A program made the position numbers and the translations under genes. Below are positions 24,658 through 33,611 of a stretch of DNA of 64,000 nucleotides, one piece after another. The notes under the pieces are model-generated. The model saw only the letters and a program-made list of their open reading frames with translations. It was not told the origin of the DNA and made no database searches. Source of the stretch: Paenibacillus sp. J2TS4 (GTDB lineage: Bacteria > Bacillota > Bacilli > Paenibacillales > NBRC-103111); the NCBI RefSeq assembly GCF_018403245.1, contig NZ_BOSH01000001.1, positions 372,001 to 436,000 on the forward strand, in the 5' to 3' direction. The number at the start of each line of letters is the position of its first letter. Position 1 is the stretch's first letter.

Positions 24658-26451
24658 ATGAGTGTGAATCAGCTTAATCCAACATGGGATTTGGATGTAT
24701 TTTTTACGGGAGGAAGCGATTCCCAGCAATTTGCAGCTTACTTGACGCAGATTCGGGAGGATCTGGTTAGCTTGGGCTCCCAGCTTGACCAGTCCAGTGT
24801 TCCACAAACGGCTTCCGAGGGGCTGAGACTCGTACCTCTGGTGAACTTGATGCAATCCATCTTGATGAAGCTTAGTGAAAGCGCGGCCTTTACTTCCTGC
24901 CTGACAGCTCAGAATCAACAGGATAAGAAAGCCGTTAGGCTGGCGGGGACTGTAGCCTCGATCCGGGCGGAGGTCATGTCTGCCTGGACCCGGCTCGACC
25001 ATCTATGGATTCAAATCTCCGATGAAGTGTGGAATGCCATGATGGAGCAGGACGAATGGAAGGGGATTTCTTTTTACATTAACGAAAGAAGAACACAGGC
25101 GATGGAGAAGCTGCCTCCCGAGCAGGAGGCTCTGACTCATGATCTGGCCGTAGACGGTTATCACGGATGGAGCCGTCTGTATGATACGATAGTCAGCCGG
25201 GTCCACATTCCGTATGAGGAGAACGGACAGAGTGTCTCCTTGTCGGCCGGCCAGGCATTCAACAAGCTGCATCAGTCAGACAGAGAAGCCCGTGCCCGAC
25301 TGTTCGGCGACTGGGAGGCAGCCTGGGGCGATCAAGCTGATTTTTGCGCGGATGCGCTTAATCATCTGGCAGGCTTCCGCCTGCAGCTGTATAAGCACAG
25401 AGGCTGGCAATCGGTCCATCAGGAGCCGCTGGCCATCAACCGAATGTCGCAGCGCACGCTGGATGTGATGTGGGACACTATTGAGCGGAATAAAGCCATA
25501 TTCGTTCAATACCTGCAGCGGAAAGCCCGGCTGCTCGGTCGTCAGAAGCTGGATTGGCACGACGTGGATGCTCCTGTAGGCAGCATCAACAAAACATACA
25601 GCTATGATGAAGGAGCTGCTATCATTGTCGATCAATTCCGCCGTTTCAGTCCCCAAATGGCCGATTTCGCCGTTCATGCTCTGGAGAATCGTTGGATCGA
25701 AGCGGAGGATCGGCCAGGCAAAAGACCGGGAGGCTTCTGTACTTCCTTCCCGGCCAGCGGACAAACGCGAATCTTCATGACCTACGCAGGAACGGCGGAT
25801 AACGTCTCTACTCTAGCTCATGAGCTGGGGCACGCATATCATCAGCATGTTATGAGAGACCTGCCCATTCTGGCTCAGAGGTATGCGATGAATGTGGCCG
25901 AGACGGCTTCTACCTTCGCCGAAATGGTCGTGAGCGACGCTGCTCTTAAGCAGGCGGTCGATCCTGCGGAGAAACAGGCTCTCCTGGAGGATAAAATTCA
26001 ACGCTCCATCGCATTTTTTATGAATATCCATGCGAGATTTATGTTTGAGACGGAATTCTATGTCGAGCGCCAACAGGGGATGGTCAGCGTGGAAAGGCTG
26101 AACGAGCTGATGGTAACGGCTCAACAGCGGGCTTATGGCAATTCACTTGGTATGTACCATCCTCATTTTTGGGCATCGAAGCTGCATTTTTATATTACGG
26201 GCGTCCCCTTCTATAACTTTCCGTATACGTTCGGATATCTTTTCAGTGCAGGAATCTACGCAGCCGCTCTGGGGGAAGGAAAGAGCTTCGAGGAACGCTA
26301 TATTGCTCTGTTGAGAGATACGGGAAGGATGCAAGTGGAAGACCTGGCTTGGAAGCATTTGGGTGTTCGCTTGGAGGAACCGGATTTCTGGCAGCAGGCG
26401 ATAGACTTATGCGTTGCTGACGTTCAACAATATTTGGCCATGACGGAATGA
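24658..26451 (+). CDS. M3 family oligoendopeptidase (PepF-type)
   Basis: This 597-residue zinc metallopeptidase degrades short peptides in the cytoplasm. The catalytic HELGH motif lies at 388-392 (STLAHELGHAYHQHV), with the third zinc ligand glutamate in AETASTFAEM about 25 residues on. The conserved SFPASGQTRIFMTYAGT block precedes it, and the C-terminal HFYITGVPFYNFPYTFGYL block is typical of the PepF/M3B branch. The start is uncertain: AAGGAG is three bases before ATG 24658 and nine before the in-frame GTG 24664, so the true start may be two codons downstream. Isolated transcript. Confidence 0.93.
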   Translation: MSVNQLNPTWDLDVFFTGGSDSQQFAAYLTQIREDLVSLGSQLDQSSVPQTASEGLRLVPLVNLMQSILMKLSESAAFTSCLTAQNQQDKKAVRLAGTVASIRAEVMSAWTRLDHLWIQISDEVWNAMMEQDEWKGISFYINERRTQAMEKLPPEQEALTHDLAVDGYHGWSRLYDTIVSRVHIPYEENGQSVSLSAGQAFNKLHQSDREARARLFGDWEAAWGDQADFCADALNHLAGFRLQLYKHRGWQSVHQEPLAINRMSQRTLDVMWDTIERNKAIFVQYLQRKARLLGRQKLDWHDVDAPVGSINKTYSYDEGAAIIVDQFRRFSPQMADFAVHALENRWIEAEDRPGKRPGGFCTSFPASGQTRIFMTYAGTADNVSTLAHELGHAYHQHVMRDLPILAQRYAMNVAETASTFAEMVVSDAALKQAVDPAEKQALLEDKIQRSIAFFMNIHARFMFETEFYVERQQGMVSVERLNELMVTAQQRAYGNSLGMYHPHFWASKLHFYITGVPFYNFPYTFGYLFSAGIYAAALGEGKSFEERYIALLRDTGRMQVEDLAWKHLGVRLEEPDFWQQAIDLCVADVQQYLAMTE

Positions 26452-26500
26452 ATAGGGCTCTAGGGGAGCTTGAAGCGTATACGGTTAAGGGGGAAGGAAC

Positions 26501-26890
26501 ATGTTGAATCCAACGGAACTCCACCATGTCAGTCTTGTGGTAACCGATTTGGAGAAATCATCCGCATTTTATCGGGAGGTGCTGGGTCTTAAGGATCTGG
26601 AACGTCCTCCTTTTCCATTTGCGGGGGCGTGGTTTGCCGTGGGCGGGAGCGGGCAGCAGCTTCATCTCATTGTTAACGAAGCTTACACTCCTGCACATGT
26701 CAGCATTAATACAAGAAATGCTCATTTGGCGATTCGTGTTCCCTGCTACACGGAGGCTCTGGCCAAGCTTGATCAACTCAAGATAGAATATGTAGCCAAG
26801 CCAAACAGCATAGCGGGCTTTCCGCAGGTCTATATTCTCGATCCGGACCATAATTTGATTGAAATTAATGCAGCACGATTGGAAGGTTAA
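26501..26890 (+). CDS. VOC (glyoxalase/dioxygenase) family protein
   Basis: This 129-residue protein has the vicinal-oxygen-chelate fold with two beta-alpha-beta-beta-beta modules: ELHHVSLVVTDLEKSSAFYREVLGL at the start and QVYILDPDHNLIEINA at the end. Metal ligands are probably H9 in the first module, H56 and the glutamate in LIEIN. The family includes glyoxalase I, fosfomycin-resistance and ring-cleavage enzymes; this length and the YREVLGL pattern fit the uncharacterised single-domain members. GGGGAAGGAA precedes the ATG, 49 bp after the peptidase gene. Confidence 0.85.
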   Translation: MLNPTELHHVSLVVTDLEKSSAFYREVLGLKDLERPPFPFAGAWFAVGGSGQQLHLIVNEAYTPAHVSINTRNAHLAIRVPCYTEALAKLDQLKIEYVAKPNSIAGFPQVYILDPDHNLIEINAARLEG

Positions 26891-26963
26891 GGGACGACAA
26901 GGAGAATAAGTCGGAAAATTAAGAATAATAGAAGAAAATATTGTAATAAAATAGAAAATTTTG

Positions 26964-26992
26964 TTGAATTAAGTAAATAGTCGCAGTATAAT
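26964..26992 (+). promoter_or_regulatory. sigma-A promoter of the gene at 27053
   Basis: TTGAAT at 26964-26969, a 17-bp spacer and TATAAT at 26987-26992. It lies 60 bp upstream of the TTG start. Confidence 0.7.
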
Positions 26993-27052
26993 GAGTCATA
27001 AGACCCATTTATTTATCTATTTTATCCAATATTTTTGAAAGGAGGAGCTCGG

Positions 27053-27445
27053 TTGATTTTTGAATACATGCCGTTAAGTAAGCAAATAGAGCTAGTGTTT
27101 CGTGAAATCCGGGAGGAACTCCTTCCCTTGTCTTCTGGAGTAGTATTCGTTCAAATTAGAAATAACACCATCGGCAAGTTCGGAATTAAACATTTTCCGA
27201 TAGAGAGCAAATCTGGAATGCTTCAACCCACAGGAAAAGGATTGTCGGAAGCTCATTTGAAGATGTTCAAAGACATGGCCGTGGAATCGTTGCGGCATAA
27301 GAAGCGTTGGACTCATGGAGAAATATTATTTGAATTTGCACTAATTCAGGGAACTCTTCGAGCGAGTGTTCAATTCGAGTCAAATTATAATATGGCCAAT
27401 CTGATTATGAAAAGGGATTCAAGAAATATTAAAGAGTTAAACTGA
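27053..27445 (+). CDS. unrecognised 130-aa protein
   Basis: I do not recognise this protein. It begins at TTG 27053, with GGAGG seven bases upstream; the reading frame is open to TTG 27035, but that codon lies before the site. It is a mixed alpha/beta protein with two basic stretches (ESLRHKKRWTHGE and MKRDSRNIKELN) and no membrane segment or signal peptide. It has its own sigma-A promoter and a strong terminator, so it is a monocistronic gene and probably expressed. Confidence 0.8.
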   Translation: MIFEYMPLSKQIELVFREIREELLPLSSGVVFVQIRNNTIGKFGIKHFPIESKSGMLQPTGKGLSEAHLKMFKDMAVESLRHKKRWTHGEILFEFALIQGTLRASVQFESNYNMANLIMKRDSRNIKELN

Positions 27446-27473
27446 CTATACAATCGCAAAGAATGGCATAGAG

Positions 27474-27523
27474 AAAAGGGACTGCTCCCAGGTCTGGTAA
27501 ACCTGTTGGGCAGCCCCTTTTTT
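27474..27523 (+). terminator. rho-independent terminator
   Basis: A long stem AAAAGGG-ctgc...GGCAG-CCCCTTTT with the inner AGGT/ACCT pairing, followed by a T run. It ends the gene at 27053 and lies 30 bp before the convergent SASP gene. Confidence 0.85.
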
Positions 27524-27552
27524 GTAATTTGCGTAATGATTCAAAAGTGGTC

Positions 27553-27780
27553 TTATCGGCTGAATTGACCAGCTAGTTGCTGCTCAGCGATTTGAACCAG
27601 ACGGCGGGTAATGTGCCCCCCGATTGCTCCTGCATCACGAGTAGCCATGTAACCCATGTAGCCGTCTTGTGGAATTTGGATACCCAATTCTTGAGCCACT
27701 TCATATTTAAGTTGGTCAAGAGCTGCGTTAGCTTGAGGTACAACTAGTTGATTGCTGGAACGACTTTGTCCTTGTGCCAT
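27553..27780 (-). CDS. alpha/beta-type small acid-soluble spore protein
   Basis: This 75-residue protein coats and protects DNA in dormant spores. It has the family pattern: NQLVVPQANAALDQLKYEVAQELGI followed in short form by GDxGGxITRRLV-like sequence (GAIGGHITRRLVQIAEQQL). The GPR protease site falls in LKYEVAQE. ATG 27780 follows CTGGAGGTG; the GTG at 27789 is an alternative within the ribosome site and is less likely. A forespore-type -10 lies upstream. Expression would be limited to the forespore. Confidence 0.95.
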   Translation of the reverse strand: MAQGQSRSSNQLVVPQANAALDQLKYEVAQELGIQIPQDGYMGYMATRDAGAIGGHITRRLVQIAEQQLAGQFSR

Positions 27781-27802
27781 GTGTATCACCTCCAGTAATA
27801 GG

Positions 27803-27809
27803 TAGTATG
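27803..27809 (-). promoter_or_regulatory. sigma-G/sigma-F-type -10 box of the SASP gene
   Basis: On the minus strand CATACTA (27803-27809) matches the sigma-G -10 exactly, 22 bp before the ATG. The -35 is weak (GAGTA about 16 bases upstream). Confidence 0.6.
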
Positions 27810-27893
27810 AACGAAATCTTGAATTCTACTCTAAAGAAAAACTGGAAATTTGGACCAGTCTGAAGGGCAGCTGCAATTTCTTTTTAAGCATAT

Positions 27894-27918
27894 AAAAACC
27901 GGCCCCAGTGCGGGCCGG
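27894..27918 (-). terminator. terminator of the aldose epimerase gene
   Basis: Stem CCGGCCC / GGGCCGG (27899-27905 with 27912-27918) and a T run on the minus strand after it (27894-27898). It follows the stop of the minus-strand epimerase gene. Confidence 0.85.
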
Positions 27919-27949
27919 CAGCTTGTTGAGAAGCCTCATTAGAGGATAA

Positions 27950-28903
27950 CTATTTGCGATTGATTTCCAGCAAGACTTCTAAGTTCAGGCTTTCTCCTGG
28001 AGCAATCGTCCGGAAGCCGGTTGTCTCCGGGTCCATATCGAGGTTGGGAGCATTGGTAACCCAAGTATAAGGCTCCAGACAGATAAAGTTATGAGCGGTT
28101 CCCATCGTGTAAATAACCCATTGCTTGTATTCTCCAGAAGGAACGTAACGGATTTCGTAGCCATCCCGTGCTAGAACCGCCAAAGGCTGATGATCTCCGA
28201 TTTGGAACACGTTGTCCAGATCTACGCCTTCCAGTGACATGCCTTCATTCAAGCCTTCCATTTCCCCTAAAGGAAGAATCGTGCCAGTAGGCATTAAATC
28301 CCCACCCAGCTCCCATGTGCCAGACACCGGAAGCTGCAGTTTCCATCTATCTGGTTCATTATCCAGAAGGAACCAAGTGTGCAGTCCGTATCCAAAAGGA
28401 GCCGGAATCTCGCTGCTGTTACGCGCCGTTACTTTTTGCAGAAGTGTCGATCCTCTCAGTTCGTAGGTCATTTCCACTGTGAGCTCGTGAGGATATTGCT
28501 TCATCAGCTCTGGATATTTAGACGTGGAGAAGACTGAAGTAATAGAGAGGGTTTCTCCGTCCTCGTTGTGACCGGTCACTTCCCATGGCCGCCCTACGAC
28601 AAATCCGTGAATATGATTTCCGGTATTGTTCTTCTCGTTTTTGTCCAGTTGGTATTCTTGGTTACCCACCTTAAAGTAGCCGCCGCGAATTCGGTTAGGT
28701 GGAATAAGCACCGGTGTTCCGTAGTGCACTGGTTTTTGCAGCAATGTTTCCAAACTATCCGGTGCTCTCAGAACGTCGCGCCCCGCTTTTTTATCATAAA
28801 TTCGGATCACGTTATTTCCGACAGAAGGACAGAGAGAAAGGGATAGCTCCTCGTTCTCCAGTATGTACAAATCGGTTCCATGCCATTGTTCTTGCTTGAT
28901 CAT
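27950..28903 (-). CDS. aldose 1-epimerase (galactose mutarotase-like)
   Basis: This 317-residue protein has the galactose mutarotase fold. It interconverts alpha and beta anomers of aldoses, or acts on related sugar 6-phosphates. Typical blocks are GNNVIRIYDKKAGRDVLR, TPVLIPPNRIRGG, NHIHGFVVGRPW (the catalytic His near 100) and FGYGLHTWFLLD (the second His), plus CLEPYTWVTNAPNL near the end with the catalytic Glu. I chose ATG 28903, 11 bases after AAAGGAG; the frame upstream to 28978 has no site. It stands alone with its own terminator. Confidence 0.88.
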   Translation of the reverse strand: MIKQEQWHGTDLYILENEELSLSLCPSVGNNVIRIYDKKAGRDVLRAPDSLETLLQKPVHYGTPVLIPPNRIRGGYFKVGNQEYQLDKNEKNNTGNHIHGFVVGRPWEVTGHNEDGETLSITSVFSTSKYPELMKQYPHELTVEMTYELRGSTLLQKVTARNSSEIPAPFGYGLHTWFLLDNEPDRWKLQLPVSGTWELGGDLMPTGTILPLGEMEGLNEGMSLEGVDLDNVFQIGDHQPLAVLARDGYEIRYVPSGEYKQWVIYTMGTAHNFICLEPYTWVTNAPNLDMDPETTGFRTIAPGESLNLEVLLEINRK

Positions 28904-29137
28904 TGACCATCGGACTCCTTTGCTATAAAAATGATTAAATCTGCAGTGAATTGAAATGTCTCCCAGACTATTGTCCACCTGAATTGCTATGTTTTACATC
29001 AAGAGGATATGCTTCGCATTGTCCAATAATATTGTAGCAGAGGAAGCCAGGACTGCCAATGACTGAACTTGGACTACAGCGGAAGCACGCAACGAGATGG
29101 AGATTGGCTGCCAGCCTCATTTTACTTGAGCGGTTAT

Positions 29138-29165
29138 TTGACAAACTAACTTCTCTATGTATAAT
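29138..29165 (+). promoter_or_regulatory. sigma-A promoter of the trpS leader
   Basis: TTGACA at 29138-29143, a 16-bp spacer, and TATAAT at 29160-29165: both hexamers are perfect. Transcription would start near 29172, just before stem I of the T-box leader. Confidence 0.85.
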
Positions 29166-29171
29166 TAAGAA

Positions 29172-29457
29172 CCATAATCTTTTTAGCTTGAATACAAGTG
29201 AACGCTATGACAGGAAAGAGTAACTCGGCAAGTCCCTCAAGAGAGCTGGTGGAAGGTGCGAACCAGTGGGAATGGCCGAACGAATGGGTCCTGGAGCGTG
29301 AAGCTGAACGAGACAGCCGGCAACGGCCATCGTCTTCAATAGGCGGAACGGAACTCCCCGTTACAGGAGATTCAGAGGCTTGCTCGGCGATGGTCGGCAA
29401 GCGAATTAGGGTGGTACCACGGTCTTTTCGTCCCTGCGGATGAGGAGGCTTTTTTTA
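29172..29457 (+). ncRNA. T-box leader (Trp specifier) upstream of trpS
   Basis: The T-box sequence AGGGTGGTACCACG is at 29408-29421. Stem I closes with ACGCT/AGCGT (29202-29206 and 29295-29299) and AGGA/TCCT, and has the AGTA bulge at 29219-29222. On its 3' side TGG at 29285-29287, followed by a G, is the likely specifier codon, fitting tryptophan. The terminator (GTCCCT with AGG-A-GGC, then seven T's) is at 29430-29456. Uncharged tRNA-Trp should pair with the specifier and the T-box and prevent termination, so trpS is expressed when charged tRNA-Trp is low. Standard mechanism; the exact secondary structure was drawn by eye. Confidence 0.92.
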
Positions 29458-29579
29458 TTGGCAATAAGCTCTAGCGTCGGCCGACACAGATTATCAGCCA
29501 GCCATAAGAGTGGAGAAGGGAAAGCTAGTTCCTAGGAGAGTTTTGCAGAGGTTATCAAATAAATAGGGAGGTAAGGATA

Positions 29580-30566
29580 GTGAAGCGAGTCTTATCGGGA
29601 ATTCAGCCTAGCGGTCAATTGACCTTGGGAAACTATATCGGAGCGATGAAAAATTTTGTCGAGCTCCAGCATAGCCATCAGTGTTATTTCATGGTGGTCG
29701 ATCACCATGCCATAACCGTGCCGCAAAAGCCGGAGGCATTGAAGGAACAGACGGAATCAGTGGCTGCGTTGTTTATAGCAGCGGGGATTGATCCGAACAA
29801 AGCAAGTGTATTTCTGCAGTCTCATGTACCGGCCCATACGGAGCTGGGATGGCTGATAACGACGATAGCTTATATGGGTGAACTGGAGCGGATGACCCAG
29901 TTTAAGGATAAATCGGCGGGGAAAGAATCAGTTGGGGCAGGTCTGTTCGTCTATCCTGCGCTTATGGCGGCGGATATTCTGCTGTATAATGCCGATCTGG
30001 TGCCGGTTGGGGACGATCAGAAGCAGCATTTGGAGTTGACCCGTGATGTGGCGCATCGGTTCAATCAGCGGTATGGCGAGACGTTCCGCGTTCCTGAACC
30101 GTATATTCCACAGGTAGGTGCAAGGATTATGTCGTTGGACGACGCCTCCAAAAAGATGAGCAAGAGCAATCCGAACCCGGGCAGCTTCATCGCTCTCTTG
30201 GACCCTCCAGATGTTATCCGCAAAAAAATAAGCCGGGCCGTGACCGACTCCGGACGTGAAGTGAAGTTTGATCCGGAGAACAAGCCCGAGGTGAGCAATT
30301 TGATGGGTATTTATTCCCATTGCTCCGATTTGTCCCTCCAAGAGATTGAAGCTAAATACGAAGGACAAGGCTATGGCAGCTTCAAAAAAGATTTGGCTGA
30401 GCAGGTTGTGGCGACGCTTGAGCCGATCCAGCAAAGATATAATGAAATCCGGAGCTCAGGGGCCATCTATGATATCCTGAAAAAAGGAGCTCGGGAGGCA
30501 TCGGTCATCGCGAATGCCACGCTTAACGAGGCCAAACAAAAAATGGGCTTTATTTTGCCCCAATAA
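29580..30566 (+). CDS. trpS: tryptophanyl-tRNA synthetase
   Basis: This 328-residue class Ic synthetase charges tRNA-Trp. The ATP-binding signature is SGQLTLGNYIGA near residue 11, and KMSKS is at 192-196 (KKMSKSNPN). The VGDDQKQHLELTRD and GLFVYPALMAADILLY blocks are typical of bacterial TrpRS. The start is GTG 29580 with GGGAGG upstream. The T-box leader shows that it is regulated by tRNA-Trp charging. An overlapping terminator follows. Confidence 0.97.
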   Translation: MKRVLSGIQPSGQLTLGNYIGAMKNFVELQHSHQCYFMVVDHHAITVPQKPEALKEQTESVAALFIAAGIDPNKASVFLQSHVPAHTELGWLITTIAYMGELERMTQFKDKSAGKESVGAGLFVYPALMAADILLYNADLVPVGDDQKQHLELTRDVAHRFNQRYGETFRVPEPYIPQVGARIMSLDDASKKMSKSNPNPGSFIALLDPPDVIRKKISRAVTDSGREVKFDPENKPEVSNLMGIYSHCSDLSLQEIEAKYEGQGYGSFKKDLAEQVVATLEPIQQRYNEIRSSGAIYDILKKGAREASVIANATLNEAKQKMGFILPQ

Positions 30567-30640
30567 TTGCGGGTTCCCCCCCGTTAGAGAACGATTCGAT
30601 GCGCCGCGCCGTTATGGAAGATAAAGATAACAAAATACGA

Positions 30641-30820
30641 TTACCTTTGCCCGCGTCTGCGGGCTTTTGCTTTAAGTACGAAGCCCAGTCCAATGAACGA
30701 TATCGAAATAATCGATAGCAATAAAACTAGCCAAGGTCGGTGCAGGCTAATGGAGATGCTGATGCCGACCAGAAGCAGGACACTGACTAATGCAAAAAAT
30801 AAGGCAGGCAGCCGTTGCAT
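30641..30820 (-). CDS. YlaF-like small membrane protein (DUF5325-type)
   Basis: This 59-residue protein has two hydrophobic segments (LPALFFALVSVLLLVGISI and PWLVLLLSIISISFIGLGF) and ends with a basic RRRGQR. It resembles the short two-span YlaF family of Bacillales. AGGAGG lies ten bases before ATG 30820; the in-frame ATG 30829 is only one base from the site and is unlikely to be used. Its last codons coincide with the trpS terminator stem on the other strand. Confidence 0.6.
   Translation of the reverse strand: MQRLPALFFALVSVLLLVGISISISLHRPWLVLLLSIISISFIGLGFVLKAKARRRGQR
30649..30668 (+). terminator. terminator of trpS
   Basis: Stem GCCCGC / GCGGGC with loop GTCT, followed by TTTT. It is embedded in the end of the convergent small membrane-protein gene. 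Confidence 0.6.
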
Positions 30821-30931
30821 GCAAAACATTCCTCCTATATCAAATCCCTTCTACATCATAATATAACTTCCTCTTGGACAAAAGCCCCATTTTCCGTTCC
30901 GAAATAAAGTTTCATGATTTTCAAAAAGTAA

Positions 30932-30992
30932 TTGTAATTTTGTTTTGTTTATGTATAATATATCCATGGAATAATTTTTGAAACCGCTTAAT
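30932..30992 (+). promoter_or_regulatory. promoter and cre-like site upstream of murQ
   Basis: TTGTAA at 30932-30937, a 16-bp spacer and TATAAT at 30954-30959 form a sigma-A promoter about 190 bp before murQ. TGAAACCGCTTAAT at 30979-30992 matches 12 of 14 positions of a CcpA cre site; the last two differ. Its place just after the start point would fit roadblock repression by CcpA. The leader downstream is AT-rich and shows no recognised riboswitch. Confidence 0.5.
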
Positions 30993-31151
30993 TTTTGCGA
31001 AATCTCTAGATCCCCTAGTAAATCCATCCAGAGTCCTTCGCCAATACATTTTGTTAACTCTGTTGTTTGGAAGGGTTTTTCTTTTATTATCAAATTCCTT
31101 TTATTTGCTATTTATCCAAATAATAAAATTTGTGTCAAGAGAGGTGAAGGA

Positions 31152-32072
31152 ATGAGGTTAGACCTGTCTGCATTAACGACCGAACAGTTTAATGAACGCA
31201 CAGAAAAGATCGATCGACTAACCACTCTAGAGATGATTACTATCATGAACGATGAAGATCGGACGGTAGGCGATGCGGTTCGTCTTATCCTGCCACAAAT
31301 CGCCGCAGCCGTCGAGGCGATTTACTTATCCTTGAAGACAGGGGGGAGACTATTTTATTCAGGCGCTGGCACGAGCGGAAGGATCGGCATTCTCGACGCT
31401 TCGGAATGTCCTCCTACCTTCTGTACACCTCCCGGCATGGTACAGGCCATCATTGCCGGTGGCGAGCGCGCCATGGTTCAGACCGTGGAGGGAGCAGAGG
31501 ACAATGAAGAGGAGGGAGCACGGGATTTGGCAGCAAGAAATTTGACTTCCTCCGATGTCGTTGTCGGAATTGCAGCCAGCGGCAGAACACCGTATGCGAT
31601 GGGAGCTTTAAAGTATGCGGGACAAGTCGGTGCCACTACGATAGCTGTATCTTGTAACGCCAATGCGGCAATCAGCCAATTTGCGACGCACAAAATTGAA
31701 GCGGTTACAGGTCCGGAAATTATAGCGGGCTCGACCCGTCTGAAAGCGGCCACTGCGCAAAAAATGATTCTTAATATGCTGACTACAGCAACGATGATCA
31801 AGCTGGGGAAAGTATATGGAAATTTAATGGTTGATCTGCAGCTAAGCAATAAGAAGCTAAGAGAACGTGCCAGACATATGTTGGCCACAATTGCCGGCGT
31901 TTCCCACGAGGAAGCGGGACAGGCCCTTGAAGTGTCTGGGGACAAAGTGAAGCCAGCCGTAGTCATGCTGATGGCTGGAGTATCCTATGAAACGGCCAAT
32001 CGTTTATTAGAGCAAGCGGATGGGTTTATTCATAAAGCTGTCGAGCAAGCAACCGAACGGCTCGAATCCTAA
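31152..32072 (+). CDS. murQ: N-acetylmuramic acid 6-phosphate etherase MurQ
   Basis: MurQ splits the lactyl ether of MurNAc-6-phosphate to GlcNAc-6-phosphate and D-lactate during peptidoglycan recycling or fragment use. The 306-residue SIS-fold protein has GGRLFYSGAGTSGRIGILDASECPPTF near residue 55, the catalytic glutamate in EGAEDNEEEGARDL, and GIAASGRTPYAMGAL. The C-terminal helical ILNMLTT...KVYGNLMVDLQ block is typical. ATG 31152 is preceded by GAGGTG. It begins a six-gene operon with an ABC transporter in place of the PTS MurP used by Escherichia and Bacillus. No MurR regulator or MurK kinase is present. Confidence 0.95.
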   Translation: MRLDLSALTTEQFNERTEKIDRLTTLEMITIMNDEDRTVGDAVRLILPQIAAAVEAIYLSLKTGGRLFYSGAGTSGRIGILDASECPPTFCTPPGMVQAIIAGGERAMVQTVEGAEDNEEEGARDLAARNLTSSDVVVGIAASGRTPYAMGALKYAGQVGATTIAVSCNANAAISQFATHKIEAVTGPEIIAGSTRLKAATAQKMILNMLTTATMIKLGKVYGNLMVDLQLSNKKLRERARHMLATIAGVSHEEAGQALEVSGDKVKPAVVMLMAGVSYETANRLLEQADGFIHKAVEQATERLES

Positions 32073-32126
32073 AAGAAGAAAGCTCGTAAAGAAGCAAACG
32101 AACAAAGAAATGGGAGGGTAAAAGGA

Positions 32127-33485
32127 ATGAAAAAACTGTTTTTATTTTTATCCATCTTTTGTTTAGCTGTAACGAGTGCAGGATGCAGTGGCGGGGGAAA
32201 GGGCGCAGATAGTTCCGGCAAGGATGTCATTACCGTCTGGACCTTTCCACATTATCGGGAAAATGCCGAAACAGGTCAAAAAAGCTACGAACAGCATTTA
32301 CAGGAATTAATCGCCGAGGTGGAAGCGGAGAATCCGGACATTAAAGTGAAATATGAAATTCTTTCCTGGGATGAAGGGGATAAGAAGTTTGACATCGCGT
32401 TAAATTCCGGTAATCCACCCGACATTTTTTTCTCCGTCATGGAGCCTAAATTTATTAAGACGGGGTTGGCTGTCCCGCTTGACGACTACTTGGATAAATC
32501 AGATTTGGACGACTTGGAGCCATTTGCAATTAACAATTTTTCGATAGACGGCAAGCTCTGGGCCATTTCACAATGGATCTCCATTCATACTTGGGGCGGC
32601 AACCGTACAATGATGGAGGAAGCCGGCGCCGACATTGCGAAAATCCAAAGCGAAGGCTGGACCTGGCAGGAGTTCTATGATATAGCCAAAAAAATCTCCA
32701 AAGAAGAAAACGGTAAAAAAATATACGGCTTCGCCACCCAAGGCAAGAATGAAGAAACATTCACTCACTTAATGAGAAATAACGGAGTTATCAAGTCGGT
32801 GACGGAGGAAGGAAAGTTCATGTGGGACGGCGACAAGGCGGTGGAAACCTTAGATTTCTTGAAGAAAATGATGGATGAAGGAGTTATGCCCAAAGAGACG
32901 GCAGGAATAGATGCGGCAAAGGTTGAGGACATGTTCAAAGCCCAGGAGGTCGGAATTTACGGAAGAACGGGTCCGTACCAGGTCCGTTTTAACGACAATC
33001 GTAATAAAGAGATTGATGCCGGAAAAATAGAAGGGGAAAAAATCGACTTCGTCCTGCTGCCCTTCCCTCATAACGAAGGGGAAAAAGAAGTAGCTACCGG
33101 AGGTGGGGGCGGGATGTGGCTGTTTAAACAAAAGAACTATAAAGGGGACAAGCATACGGAAAATGCCGCTAAAGTGCTCAAGCATATAACAGGGACCAAA
33201 TCCAGCGTAACGGCTGCGACCTTGTTCATCCCGCCAAGTCGTAAATCGGGGCAAGAAATGTTTGCCGATCTGCTGCAATTGAACACGGACAACGGCAAAT
33301 TCATTCAGCGGACGCTTGGGTATGTCGTACCTGGGGCGAAGCTGGAGCCCGATTTGGCGCAAAAATCGACGCAAATTCTAAACGACGGAATCCGCCCCAA
33401 ATTCCAAGGATTTTTAGCCGGCGAATTATCTTCAGAGGAAACCGTTCAGCAATGGACTAAAGTAGCGGAGGGCATTTTGAAATAA
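32127..33485 (+). CDS. CUT1 sugar ABC transporter, substrate-binding lipoprotein (murQ operon)
   Basis: This 452-residue solute-binding protein has a lipoprotein signal with TSAGC and cysteine 20, followed by a GGG-rich linker. The body begins ITVWTFPHYRENAETG and has the usual carbohydrate-binding SBP_bac_1 features. It lies 54 bp after murQ. Because murQ needs a MurNAc source, the likely cargo is MurNAc, a MurNAc-containing disaccharide or another amino sugar; that assignment rests on context only. A hairpin in the 126-bp gap before the permease gene may raise binding-protein levels relative to permeases. Confidence 0.9.
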   Translation: MKKLFLFLSIFCLAVTSAGCSGGGKGADSSGKDVITVWTFPHYRENAETGQKSYEQHLQELIAEVEAENPDIKVKYEILSWDEGDKKFDIALNSGNPPDIFFSVMEPKFIKTGLAVPLDDYLDKSDLDDLEPFAINNFSIDGKLWAISQWISIHTWGGNRTMMEEAGADIAKIQSEGWTWQEFYDIAKKISKEENGKKIYGFATQGKNEETFTHLMRNNGVIKSVTEEGKFMWDGDKAVETLDFLKKMMDEGVMPKETAGIDAAKVEDMFKAQEVGIYGRTGPYQVRFNDNRNKEIDAGKIEGEKIDFVLLPFPHNEGEKEVATGGGGGMWLFKQKNYKGDKHTENAAKVLKHITGTKSSVTAATLFIPPSRKSGQEMFADLLQLNTDNGKFIQRTLGYVVPGAKLEPDLAQKSTQILNDGIRPKFQGFLAGELSSEETVQQWTKVAEGILK

Positions 33486-33506
33486 TGTCCGAAATAACGT
33501 TCCGGC

Positions 33507-33541
33507 GAAGCGCTTCCCGTCTCGCATGGCGGGAAGGCTTC
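33507..33541 (+). promoter_or_regulatory. intercistronic hairpin between binding protein and permease genes
   Basis: Stem GAAGC-gc-TTCCCG with CGGGAA-g-GCTTC, loop of about ten bases, no T run. Such hairpins often stabilise the upstream mRNA or partly block read-through, giving excess binding protein. Not a full terminator. Confidence 0.6.
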
Positions 33542-33611
33542 CATCTATATGGTTAACTAATGCAGTGACGTCTCGTGAAAGGGCCATCGGACAAGCAAAG
33601 GAGTTGAACCT

